This document shows, one piece after another, positions 17,343-24,927 of a stretch of 55,858 nt of DNA. The stretch spans positions 1 through 55,858 of the forward strand of contig PXRP01000049.1 in the NCBI GenBank assembly GCA_003021655.1, written 5' to 3'. The notes under the pieces are model-generated. The model was not told the origin of the DNA, ran no database searches, and saw only the letters and a list, made by a program, of their open reading frames with translations. Source of the stretch: Halobacteriales archaeon QS_4_69_31 (GTDB lineage Archaea; Halobacteriota; Halobacteria; Halobacteriales; Haloarculaceae). Position 1 is the stretch's first letter, and the number at the start of each line of letters is the position of its first letter. The translations under genes were made by a program, and so were the position numbers.

Positions 17343-18308
17343 ATGGCAAGCAGTCGCAAGGTCGTGCTGGCGGCGCTGTTCGCCAACGGCGCCATCGCGG
17401 TGCTCAAGTTCGTCGGGTTCCTCCTGACGGCGAGTCCGTCGATGCTCTCGGAGACGTACCACTCGATTTCGGATACCGGCAACCAGGTCTTTTTGCTCGT
17501 CGGCATCCGCTACGGGAAACGCGAGCGCGACCGTCGCCACCCCTTCGGCTACGGGAAAGCGCAGTTTTTCTACGCGTTCGTCGTCTCGATGCTGCTGTTC
17601 GGGATCGCGGGCTGGGAGTCGGCCAAACACGGCTACAACGAGTTGACGGGCCACGGTGGCGGCCACGGGGCGGACGGTTCCGCCGAGTTCCTCGGGTTCG
17701 TCATCGAGTCGCCCGCGTGGATCGACCCGATAACGGTCAACTACGCCGTCCTGCTCGGGGGGATCGTCTTCGAGAGCTACGCGTTCAAGAAGGCCTACGA
17801 CGGGATGAGCCGCCAGATCGAGGAAAACGACTGGTCGGGATTCCGGGAGGCGTTCCGCAAGACCAGCGACGTGACGACGCTGACCGCGCTCACCGAGGAC
17901 GCCATCGCGCTGGGCGGGCTCGTCCTCGCGCTCGCCGGCATCTTCCTCACCCAGCAGACCGGCATCGAAGCGTTCGACCAGGCCGCGGCACTGCTCATCG
18001 GGGTCATGCTGATGGGCTTTGCCATCGCGCTCGCCTGGGAGAACAAGCGGCTCATCCTCGGCGAGAGCCTCCCGCCGGAGGACGAGCGGGCACTGCGTCG
18101 GACCGTCGCCGACTGGGACGGCGTCGAGCGGGTCGTCGACTTCCGGACGGTCTACTTCGGTCCGGAGCGGGTCGTCGTCACCGCCGACGTCGAGTTCGCG
18201 CCCGGCCTCGAGACGGCGGCCATCGACGACCGGATCACCGCCATCGAGGACGCGATCCGGGACGTCGACGTCGGCGTCCGCAAAGTCTACATCGAACCCG
18301 AGACCTGA
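17343..18308 (+). CDS. Cation diffusion facilitator transporter
   Basis: 321 residues. Proton-coupled exporter of divalent metals (Zn, Co, Mn, Fe; ion not determined). Membrane helices include VVLAALFANGAIAVLKFVGF, then the metal-site segment SETYHSISDTGNQVFLLVG, a central loop with histidines (HGGGHGADG), and TEDAIALGGLVLALAGIFL carrying the second metal-site segment, in which Glu-Asp replaces the usual His-Asp. The cytoplasmic C-terminal domain ends VGVRKVYIEPET. ATG at 17343; a TATA-like tttttgtat is at 17312-17320. Confidence 0.9.
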   Translation: MASSRKVVLAALFANGAIAVLKFVGFLLTASPSMLSETYHSISDTGNQVFLLVGIRYGKRERDRRHPFGYGKAQFFYAFVVSMLLFGIAGWESAKHGYNELTGHGGGHGADGSAEFLGFVIESPAWIDPITVNYAVLLGGIVFESYAFKKAYDGMSRQIEENDWSGFREAFRKTSDVTTLTALTEDAIALGGLVLALAGIFLTQQTGIEAFDQAAALLIGVMLMGFAIALAWENKRLILGESLPPEDERALRRTVADWDGVERVVDFRTVYFGPERVVVTADVEFAPGLETAAIDDRITAIEDAIRDVDVGVRKVYIEPET

Positions 18309-18442
18309 CCCGTCCGGACGACCCCCGCTCGACTCGCGGCGCGGTGTCGATCGGAGGGGCCTGAAACGGGGCCCGGAGCGTCTGCCGGCCGCGTCCCGGC
18401 GGGACCGCCGGGCGTATCACTTCCGCCGCGGTCGGGCTAGGG

Positions 18443-18450
18443 CTTTTATT
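18443..18450 (+). promoter_or_regulatory. TATA element of the XPD-like helicase gene
   Basis: cttttatt lies 22-29 bp before the GTG at 18472. It is the main argument for choosing that start and for a leaderless transcript. Confidence 0.6.
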
Positions 18451-18471
18451 CGGGCGGGCGAAATCCACACC

Positions 18472-20691
18472 GTGGCGGGCAGCGCCCCGGAGTACCTGCG
18501 GTTTTTTCCCTACGAGGAGCCCTACGACCACCAGGCCGAGGCGATGGCGACCATCGACGCCGCCCTCGGGGGGGGACGGAACATCCTCTTCGAGGGGGCG
18601 ACCGGGACAGGCAAGACGCTGGCCGCGCTCGCGCCGGCGCTCGAGCACGCCCGCGAGACGGGGAAGACGGTCGTCATCACGACCAACGTCCACCAGCAGA
18701 TGCGCCAATTCGTCCGCGAGGCGCGGGCGATCACCCGCCAGGAGCGCCTCCGGGCGGTCGTCTTCCAGGGGAAAGCCTCGATGTGTCACATCGACGTCGG
18801 CTACGAGGAGTGCCAGGCGCTCCGGGATACGACACGCGAACTCGTCGACGCCGAGGAAGACAGGGCCGACCTCGAGGCCAGGGAGTCGGACCTGCTCGCG
18901 GAGAGCCAGGCGGGGTCGAGCGAGGCCGTCGACGCCCGGAGCGCCGTCGTCGAGGAGATAGACGCCCTCGACGAGGAGATAGCGGAGATCCGCGAGGAGC
19001 GGGCGACCTGTGACTACTACTACCGCAACCGCACCGCCGACACCGACGACTTCTACGCCTGGCTGTACGACAACGTGCGCACGCCCGAGGACGTCTACGG
19101 CTACGCGGAGGCGGCCGGCCTCTGCGGGTACGAACTGCTCAAGGAGGGGATGGACGGCGTCGACCTGGTGGTCTGTAACTACCACCACCTGCTCGACCCG
19201 ACCATCCGCGAGCAGTTCTTCCGGTGGCTGGGGCGGGACCCGGCGGACGTCATCGCGGTCTTCGACGAGGCCCACAACGTCGCCGACGCCGCCCGCGACC
19301 ACGCGCGGCGTACGCTCACCGAGACGACGCTCGCCGCGGCGCTCGACGAACTCGAGGGCGCCGACGACCCCCGCAGCGAGGCCGGGCTGAACGTCCTCGG
19401 GACCTTCCGGGACGCGCTCGCGACGGCCTACGAGGAGGCCTTCGAGTTCGGGGAGCGCGAGCGGGTCGGCGACGACTGGCACGACCTGGCTATCGACAAC
19501 GACGACGCCCGCGACGACCTGACGCTCGCGTTCCTCCGGGGGTACTCCGGCCCGGGCTTCCGGGAGGAACTCGACCGGGCGCTGGAGCTGGCCCGCGAAC
19601 TCGACAGCCAGTACGAGGAGGCCTACAAATCCGGCGAGTCGGCCACCCGCCAGGAGTGCCAGACCCTCCAGGCGGCGGCCTTCGTCGAGTCGTGGGTCGA
19701 CGAGTCCGCCGCCGAGGGGCAGTACCCGGTGGTGAGCGTCCGCCGGGCCGAGGAGGGGAGCCGCTACGACGCCGGCGAGGTCTACGGCCGCGCGGAACTG
19801 TACACGTGCATCCCGAGTTCGGTCACCGCGGGGCTGTTCGCGGACCTGCACGCGAGCGTCCTGATGAGCGCGACCCTGCGCCCGTTCGACGTGACCGAGG
19901 ACGTGCTGGGGCTGGACGACCCGGAGACGCTGGCCTACGGCCCCCAGTTCCCGGCCGAGCGCCGGCGCACGTACGCCGTCGAGACGCCCGCCCTGTTCGC
20001 CAGCCGCCGCGACGACCCGGCGGTCCAGGCGACGGTGGCCGGCGCCCTGGAGGACGCCGTCCGGTTCACGCCGGGGAACGTCCTCGCGTTCTTCCCGAGT
20101 TACGCCGAGGCCGAGCGCTACCATGACCGCGTGACCGTCGACGGGCCGACCTACCTCGACGAACCGGCGACCGGCGCCACGGAGTTGCGTGAGGCGTTCA
20201 CCGACGACGACGGAGCCGTCCTCTACACGTCGCTGTGGGGCACCCTCGCGGAGGGCGTGAGCTTCGACGGCGACGACGCCCGGACGGTCGTGGTCGTCGG
20301 CGTCCCCTACCCCCATCTCGACGACCGGATGGAGGCCGTCCAGGCGGCCTACGACGCGGCTTTCAGTGACGACGAGGCGGACCCGCGGGCCCGCCGGAGC
20401 GACGAGGGCGCGGGCTGGCGCTACGCCGTCGAGATCCCCACGGTCAGGAAGACCCGCCAGGCGCTGGGCCGGGTCGTCCGCTCGCCCGAGGACTTCGGCG
20501 CGCGCGTCCTGCTGGACGGGCGCTACACCGAGAGCGCGGCCGTCGAGATGCCCGACTACGCCGTCCGCGGGACCTTCCCCCCCGAGGAACGCCGCGAGAT
20601 GGTCGACGTCACCCCCGAGAAACTGAAGTTCGGCCTGCTGAACTTCTACCAGGACATGGCGGCCTACGACGGCGACCCGCCGACGCCGTGA
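18472..20691 (+). CDS. XPD/Rad3-like ATP-dependent DNA helicase
   Basis: 739 residues. Superfamily 2 5'-3' helicase with an iron-sulfur domain. Walker A GATGTGKT is at 42-49; cysteines for the 4Fe-4S cluster are in SMCHID, EECQAL, ATCDYY and GLCGYE; Walker B is FDEAHN (DEAH); and motif VI is QALGRVVR. Between the iron-sulfur cysteines lies a charged coiled-coil-like segment (EDRADLEARESDLLAES). Likely acts in nucleotide-excision or structure-specific repair. A second, different XPD-like gene is at 42875. Confidence 0.9.
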   Translation: MAGSAPEYLRFFPYEEPYDHQAEAMATIDAALGGGRNILFEGATGTGKTLAALAPALEHARETGKTVVITTNVHQQMRQFVREARAITRQERLRAVVFQGKASMCHIDVGYEECQALRDTTRELVDAEEDRADLEARESDLLAESQAGSSEAVDARSAVVEEIDALDEEIAEIREERATCDYYYRNRTADTDDFYAWLYDNVRTPEDVYGYAEAAGLCGYELLKEGMDGVDLVVCNYHHLLDPTIREQFFRWLGRDPADVIAVFDEAHNVADAARDHARRTLTETTLAAALDELEGADDPRSEAGLNVLGTFRDALATAYEEAFEFGERERVGDDWHDLAIDNDDARDDLTLAFLRGYSGPGFREELDRALELARELDSQYEEAYKSGESATRQECQTLQAAAFVESWVDESAAEGQYPVVSVRRAEEGSRYDAGEVYGRAELYTCIPSSVTAGLFADLHASVLMSATLRPFDVTEDVLGLDDPETLAYGPQFPAERRRTYAVETPALFASRRDDPAVQATVAGALEDAVRFTPGNVLAFFPSYAEAERYHDRVTVDGPTYLDEPATGATELREAFTDDDGAVLYTSLWGTLAEGVSFDGDDARTVVVVGVPYPHLDDRMEAVQAAYDAAFSDDEADPRARRSDEGAGWRYAVEIPTVRKTRQALGRVVRSPEDFGARVLLDGRYTESAAVEMPDYAVRGTFPPEERREMVDVTPEKLKFGLLNFYQDMAAYDGDPPTP

Positions 20692-20802
20692 GGACGGGAC
20701 CGAGAAGAGTCGGCAGGCGGGTCGCCACCGGAGCCGCCCGAGCGAGACAGCCACCGCGCGAAACCGCGACCTTTGAATCCCCCATCCACGAACATCGGGG
20801 CG

Positions 20803-21444
20803 ATGCTAGTCGCCTTCGATTTCGACGGGACGCTCTCGGACTCCGAGATGACGGTCCTGCTCGGCGAGCGCAACGGCACCGCCAGGGACATGGCGGAGAT
20901 CACCGAGCAGGCGATGAACGACGAGATCGAGTACGCCGAGAGCCTCCGCCGGCGGTGTGCGCTGCTGGAGGGGGTGCCCGAGGAAGACGCCCGGGCAGCC
21001 TTCGAGGCCGTCGAGTTACGCCCGGGCGCGGCGGCGGTGATCGCCGACCTGCGCGAGGCGGGAGTCTACGTCGCCGTCCTTACCGGCGGGTTCGAGCGCG
21101 GCGTCGCGAGCGCGCTCGACCGCGCGGGCGCCGGGGTCGACACGGTCGTCGCCAACCGCTTGCCCGTCGCGGACGGGAACCTGACTGGCGAGGTCGCGGG
21201 GCCGCTGGTCGAGGGAACCAAAGACGACGCGCTCGAGGTGCTCGCGGCGGCCGTCGGGGAAGACCTGGCCGACACCGTGGCGGTCGGCGACGGCGCCAAC
21301 GACCTCCCGATGCTGGCAGTCGCGGGGCTGGCGGTCGGCTTCGACCCCAAGCCCGCGGTGGCGCCCTCGTGTGACTCGATCGTCGACTCGATGGCCGAAC
21401 TCGGCGACCTGCTGGAATCCGAAGGCGTGCTGTCCCGGGACTGA
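20803..21444 (+). CDS. serB: Phosphoserine phosphatase (HAD family)
   Basis: 213 residues. Dephosphorylates O-phosphoserine in the last step of serine synthesis. The HAD nucleophile motif is DFDGTLSD (Asp6, Asp8), motif II is in VLTGGFERG, Lys in GTKDDAL, and motif III is GDGANDLPM. Length matches archaeal SerB. ATG at 20803. Its TGA abuts the stop of the convergent metY remnant inside a 14-bp palindrome (21438-21451). Confidence 0.9.
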   Translation: MLVAFDFDGTLSDSEMTVLLGERNGTARDMAEITEQAMNDEIEYAESLRRRCALLEGVPEEDARAAFEAVELRPGAAAVIADLREAGVYVAVLTGGFERGVASALDRAGAGVDTVVANRLPVADGNLTGEVAGPLVEGTKDDALEVLAAAVGEDLADTVAVGDGANDLPMLAVAGLAVGFDPKPAVAPSCDSIVDSMAELGDLLESEGVLSRD

Positions 21445-21451
21445 TCAGTCC
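21438..21451. repeat. Palindrome shared by two convergent stop codons
   Basis: ggactgatcagtcc is a perfect palindrome whose centre contains the serB TGA (21442-21444) and the metY-remnant TGA (complement of 21445-21447). Confidence 0.6.
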
Positions 21452-21649
21452 TCGAACTCGACGCCGACGAAGCCGCGAGTAGATGTATCCCGGCTTCTCC
21501 AGGGCGAACTGGCTGGCCGCGTCCTCGGCGTCCTCGAAGACGTAGGAGGTCGTCTGGTAGACCGGCGGCGCGCGCGCACCGGTCGCGGGGTCTGGCTCTT
21601 CCTGGCCGACGTGCAGTGCCTTCGTCTGGGGGTCCCAGTCGTCGCTCAT
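21445..21649 (-). pseudogene. metY: O-acetylhomoserine aminocarboxypropyltransferase remnant
   Basis: The normal N-terminus of a PLP-dependent sulfhydrylase ([42 protein letters not shown]; 59 residues) is joined directly, in another frame, to the family C-terminus (GFVGVEFED then stop). About 360 internal codons, including the PLP lysine, are gone. The remnant cannot be active. A TATA box (cttatatt on the minus strand, 21672-21679) is still correctly placed for the ATG at 21649. It would have fed sulfide into homocysteine for methionine synthesis. Confidence 0.87.
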
Positions 21650-21839
21650 CTCCGCCCCGACGGGGCCGACCAATATAAGTCCCGCTCAGGGGGCAGGAAC
21701 TCTCCCTGCTCGCGGACAGCGGCAGGGTTTGCACCGGACCGGTTCGGCGGGCCCACGACGCCGACTCCCAGAGGCGACCGACCCCGGCGGGGCAGCGTCT
21801 GACGTGGATTTATGCGCGCGCCGGCCGTATCCGGGTTCA

Positions 21840-22124
21840 ATGGCGCGCCTGGGCAGCGAGCGCGGGGTCGTACCGCGGCTGAACAACCACGCTTTGCGGC
21901 TGGTCGGGCTCGCGTTCGTCGTCTGGTCGGGCAGCGTCACGACGGCGAGTCTGACGACCGGCGTCGGACTCGCTATCGAGGAAGCGGCGCGGGCGAACGC
22001 CGTCGCCGACCTCGGGACCGTCAACGCGCTCGTCGAGTTCTCGCTGGCCCACCCGGCCTATCCCGCGGTACTCTCGGTCGGGCTCGTCCTGCTCGTCCTC
22101 GGCGACGACGCCCCGCTCGCGTGA
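21840..22124 (+). CDS. Small membrane protein, unknown
   Basis: 94 residues. Two hydrophobic stretches (ALRLVGLAFVVWSGSVTTA and AYPAVLSVGLVLLVLGDD) with LVEFSLAHPAYP between them suggest two membrane helices. A TATA-like atttatgc at 21808-21815 is correctly spaced for the ATG. It ends abruptly after the second helix, and the glutaredoxin fragment begins about 50 bp later, so the deletion there might also have clipped this gene. Family not recognised. Confidence 0.5.
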   Translation: MARLGSERGVVPRLNNHALRLVGLAFVVWSGSVTTASLTTGVGLAIEEAARANAVADLGTVNALVEFSLAHPAYPAVLSVGLVLLVLGDDAPLA

Positions 22125-22172
22125 GCGCGAGGCGGGCCCGCGGTCGGGCGGCCACCGCAAAGCGACGACAAC

Positions 22173-22274
22173 GGCGACATCGACTACCGGTCGCGGTTCG
22201 TCGAACCGATGCACAGCGAACGGGACGTGGTCAAGCGGCTCACCGGCAAGCGGACCGTCCCGGCGGTCGTCGAC
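22173..22274 (+). pseudogene. Glutaredoxin fragment lacking the CxxC active site
   Basis: The reading GDIDYRSRFVEPMHSERDVV followed by KRLTGKRTVPAVVD is the central portion of haloarchaeal glutaredoxin/GST-N-domain proteins (…LDYRSRFVEP…TVPAIVD). The preceding 20 or so residues, which should hold the CPYC redox motif, are absent, and so is the family C-terminus (SANIVEYLE). It runs in frame into the redoxin gene through the shared codons for Val-Val-Asp. Confidence 0.7.
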
Positions 22275-22763
22275 CTCCCGCCGGCCGACCACCCCGAGGG
22301 AGGGGAGGTCGCGCCGGACTTCGAGCGCCCCCTCGTCACCGACGAGTACTGGGAGGACGCCGCGCTTTCAGCGGTGACCGACGAGGGGCAGGTCGTGCTC
22401 ATCTTCCACCCGATGGACGGCGCCTTCCCGGCCACCCACGTCTGGAACGAGATCCGCGACCGCGGGTGGTTCCGTACGGACGACTACGAGGTCGTCGGCC
22501 TCTCGATATCGACGCCGTACGAACACGCGGACCTCATCGAGGACCGCGGGATCGACGCCCGCCTGTTCTCGGACCCCGCCAACGGCGTCGCCGAGCGCTA
22601 CGGCATCGTCAATGACCTCGACGTGATGGCCGGGGTCAGCGAACCCCGGCCCGGCGTGTTCGTCCTCGACGGGGAGCGTGTCGTCCAGCACACCTGGGTC
22701 GCCAGCGAGTGGCCCGACTTCCCCGACTACGACGGGATCGAGGCCGCGCTCGACGACCTCTGA
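22209..22763 (+). CDS. Redoxin-domain protein fused to glutaredoxin scar
   Basis: 184 residues if translated from the ATG at 22209. Residues 1-22 come from the glutaredoxin fragment; the redoxin proper starts around VVDLPPADHPEGGEVAPDF and continues through VLIFHPMDGAFPATHVW, GLSISTPYEHADLIED and PGVFVLDGERVVQHTWVA. The thioredoxin-like fold is kept, but the peroxidatic cysteine position reads DGAFPATHVW without Cys, as I recall for this haloarchaeal subfamily. The natural start appears lost, so expression may depend on the fused upstream frame. Confidence 0.7.
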   Translation: MHSERDVVKRLTGKRTVPAVVDLPPADHPEGGEVAPDFERPLVTDEYWEDAALSAVTDEGQVVLIFHPMDGAFPATHVWNEIRDRGWFRTDDYEVVGLSISTPYEHADLIEDRGIDARLFSDPANGVAERYGIVNDLDVMAGVSEPRPGVFVLDGERVVQHTWVASEWPDFPDYDGIEAALDDL

Positions 22764-22792
22764 CGCTCGTGGATACGAGGCCGACGCGTCAC

Positions 22793-22800
22793 GTTTTTGC
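22793..22800 (+). promoter_or_regulatory. TATA-like element for the Sua5 gene
   Basis: gtttttgc lies 24-31 bp upstream of the ATG at 22824. Confidence 0.4.
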
Positions 22801-22823
22801 CCCCGAGTCCCGGACGTCCGCCG

Positions 22824-23414
22824 ATGAGCGACATCGACCGCGCCGCCCGGGCCGTCGCGGACGGCGACCCCGTGGTCTACCCGACGGAAACCGTCTACGG
22901 GATGGGAGCGGACGCCCTCGACCCCGACGCCGTCGAGCGGGTCTTCGCGGTGAAAGGCCGGCCCCGCGAGAACCCGCTCTCGCTGGGCGTCCCCGACGTG
23001 GCGACCGCCTGTGAGTACACGCGTCCGGCCGACCGCGACCGCGCGTTCATGCGCAGGTTCCTCCCCGGCCCGGTGACTGTCGTCGTCGAACGCGGCGACG
23101 AGGTCCCCGACGCGCTGACCGCCGGCCGCGACCGCGTCGGCGTGCGCGTCCCCGACCACGACCTCGCCCGCGACCTCTTTCGGGCCGCCGGGACGCCCGT
23201 AACCGCCACCAGCGCCAACGAGAGCGGTGCCGGCAGCGTCCGCCGGGTCTCGGAGCTCTCCCCGGCGGTCCGCGAGCGGGTCGCGGTCGTCCTCGACGGC
23301 GGCGAGACGTCGGGCACGGAGAGTACCGTCGTCGACGTCGAGCGGGCCACGGTCCACCGCCGCGGCGCGATGGCCGACGAGATCGAGGCGTGGCTGGCCG
23401 ACCGCCGGGACTGA
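22824..23414 (+). CDS. L-threonylcarbamoyladenylate synthase (Sua5/YrdC family)
   Basis: 196 residues. Makes threonylcarbamoyl-AMP for the t6A37 tRNA modification. Family motifs: YPTETVYGMGADAL, KGRPRENPLS, RRFLPGPVTVVVE and TATSANESG, ending TESTVVDVE...RRGAM. Single YrdC domain without the C-terminal Sua5 extension. ATG at 22824. Confidence 0.92.
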   Translation: MSDIDRAARAVADGDPVVYPTETVYGMGADALDPDAVERVFAVKGRPRENPLSLGVPDVATACEYTRPADRDRAFMRRFLPGPVTVVVERGDEVPDALTAGRDRVGVRVPDHDLARDLFRAAGTPVTATSANESGAGSVRRVSELSPAVRERVAVVLDGGETSGTESTVVDVERATVHRRGAMADEIEAWLADRRD

Positions 23415-23431
23415 GCGCCCACGCGGGGCCC

Positions 23432-24085
23432 TCACAGCAGCGACCGGAGCGACCGCGTCTTGACTCCACACTCCTCCCGGAACTCGCAGGGCTCACACTT
23501 CGCGCTCGTGTCCGCGCGGGCGGGCGGACCGTCGATGGTCTCGGCCGTCCGCAGCGCCGCTCGGTAGGCCGCCTTCCGCCGGGTCGTCATCGCCACCCGC
23601 CGGACGACGCCGTGGGCCGGATACTCGGCGTAGGCTGTCTCGACCGGGCGGTCGCGCTCCCACGCCAGCGCCTTCGCGGCCGCGACCAGCCGGACCGTCT
23701 GTGGCTCCCAGACCCCCCGCGTCGGCGGGTCGCCCGCGAACACGAGCGAGGGCCGCGGCGGGTCCGCCAGCACCTTGTGCGCGACACCGCGGGCGTCTCT
23801 CCCCGAGAGGTGCACGTCGCGCCCGGCCGGGTCGACCAGCCCCTCCCAGTCGTCCAGCCGGGCGCGCGCCTGGCCCAGCCGCGACCGGAACTGCGTCGGC
23901 GTCACAGCTATCGGCGCCCCGGCCAAGGCCGCGTCGTCGGTCAGGAGGCGCTCGTACTGGAACGCCAGGTCCCGCCGCTCCTGTACCTCCGTCGGTGGTG
24001 TCCGGTCGACCTCCGACTCGCGTCGCCTGTAGTACAGCTTCCGCGGACAGTAGGCCGCCGTCTCCAGGTCTCGAAAGGTCTGCAC
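23432..24085 (-). CDS. Stand-alone Cas4/RecB-like nuclease
   Basis: 217 residues. PD-(D/E)xK-type Dna2/Cas4 domain protein. Iron-sulfur cysteines are placed as in Cas4: Cys13 (AAYCPRKLYYRR) and the C-terminal trio Cys197, Cys200, Cys206 (KCEPCEFREEC). The catalytic core between is divergent. No CRISPR array or other cas genes are present, so a DNA-repair or genome-maintenance role is likelier than spacer acquisition. GTG at 24085, supported by a TATA box (minus-strand cttatacc, 24109-24116). Confidence 0.8.
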   Translation of the reverse strand: MQTFRDLETAAYCPRKLYYRRRESEVDRTPPTEVQERRDLAFQYERLLTDDAALAGAPIAVTPTQFRSRLGQARARLDDWEGLVDPAGRDVHLSGRDARGVAHKVLADPPRPSLVFAGDPPTRGVWEPQTVRLVAAAKALAWERDRPVETAYAEYPAHGVVRRVAMTTRRKAAYRAALRTAETIDGPPARADTSAKCEPCEFREECGVKTRSLRSLL

Positions 24086-24108
24086 GACCCGAACTGGTCG
24101 CGGATTCC

Positions 24109-24116
24109 GGTATAAG
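24109..24116 (-). promoter_or_regulatory. TATA element of the Cas4-like gene
   Basis: cttatacc on the minus strand lies 24-31 bp before the GTG start at 24085; this fixes the start in a frame that stays open much further upstream. Confidence 0.55.
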
Positions 24117-24143
24117 CCTTCGCTTCGTTGAAACGTGGGGTGT

Positions 24144-24896
24144 CTAGTCGTCCGTATCGTGGTAGGTCCGGTTCGGGGACACCCTGTCAAGATACTCGGC
24201 GAACGCCTCCTCTTCATCGGTTTGTGGCCGGGAGGTGTTCTGCCACCGGTCGTGGAATTGATAGATAGAAATACTTTCGTTGTCCAAGGCACGGACATCC
24301 TCAGTTCTAACTGTAAACGTTCCCGGCGGGTTCTCGTAGTTTGTCGTGTTGAGGTCCAGGGCAACCATTCGCTCCGGGACTTTTCCATCCCAGTCACGTT
24401 TATACCAGACTGTGACAGCCGTTGCGTAGGCTCTCGCGAGGTCAAGCCACTCGTGGGCATGTCTCGTCTGGTCGACTGATGGCGCGGTCGCGTTGAGAAC
24501 GACGTAAATCGTACTCGCGTTCGATGGAACCCAGACACTACGAATCCGCAACGGGACCTCGGCATTATGTTTGAGTGCCATGTCGAATTCGAATTTGAAC
24601 CCGGAGTACGGGTCGGTCGGTGTCGGTGTTGGCGTCGGCCTCGCTGTGGGTGGAATTGCTGTCGGTGTTGCTGTTTGAATAAGCGTAGGAGTCTGGGTGG
24701 GCTCAATTGTCGAAGTAATAGTAGAGGAGCGGGTACCAGAGACAGTAGCTATTTCAGTTTTGACATTCGAAGTGGTACTCTGTTCTTCTGCCCTTGGACT
24801 TCCGCCCGGCAAAGATTGACAACCCGCGATGATTATAAATACCGAAAGTAGAGTTGTTATGATTAAAACATTTTCGTCTTTTAAATTTCCAATCAT
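24144..24896 (-). CDS. Surface lipoprotein with Thr/Pro linker
   Basis: 250 residues from the ATG at 24896. The hydrophobic signal NVLIITTLLSVFIIIAGC ends in a lipobox cysteine, followed by a Ser/Thr-rich stalk and a (TP)n linker to about residue 95. A compact domain follows, starting YSGFKFEFDMALKHNAEVPL and containing IRSVWVPSNASTIYVVLN and ALDNESISIYQFHDRW. Base composition is clearly lower in GC than its neighbours and codons such as ata, aat and tta are frequent, suggesting recent acquisition. Probably co-transcribed with the PKD gene upstream. Confidence 0.7.
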   Translation of the reverse strand: MIGNLKDENVLIITTLLSVFIIIAGCQSLPGGSPRAEEQSTTSNVKTEIATVSGTRSSTITSTIEPTQTPTLIQTATPTAIPPTARPTPTPTPTDPYSGFKFEFDMALKHNAEVPLRIRSVWVPSNASTIYVVLNATAPSVDQTRHAHEWLDLARAYATAVTVWYKRDWDGKVPERMVALDLNTTNYENPPGTFTVRTEDVRALDNESISIYQFHDRWQNTSRPQTDEEEAFAEYLDRVSPNRTYHDTDD

Positions 24897-24927
24897 GTTC
24901 AATAATTATGCTCCATGTCCCAGGCGT

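Noticed and set aside
22266-22763. Redoxin gene as an active cysteine peroxiredoxin
   Set aside because: No cysteine at the peroxidatic position (DGAFPATHVW), so only the fold is claimed.
24125-24143. Possible further ORB box (gttgaaacgtgggg)
   Set aside because: Lacks the CTCCA/TGGAG half and the correct spacing to the G-string.
24086-24706. N-terminal extension of the Cas4-like nuclease into the lipoprotein gene
   Set aside because: The extension is antisense-like low-complexity reading over another gene; a TATA box and family homology place the start at 24085.
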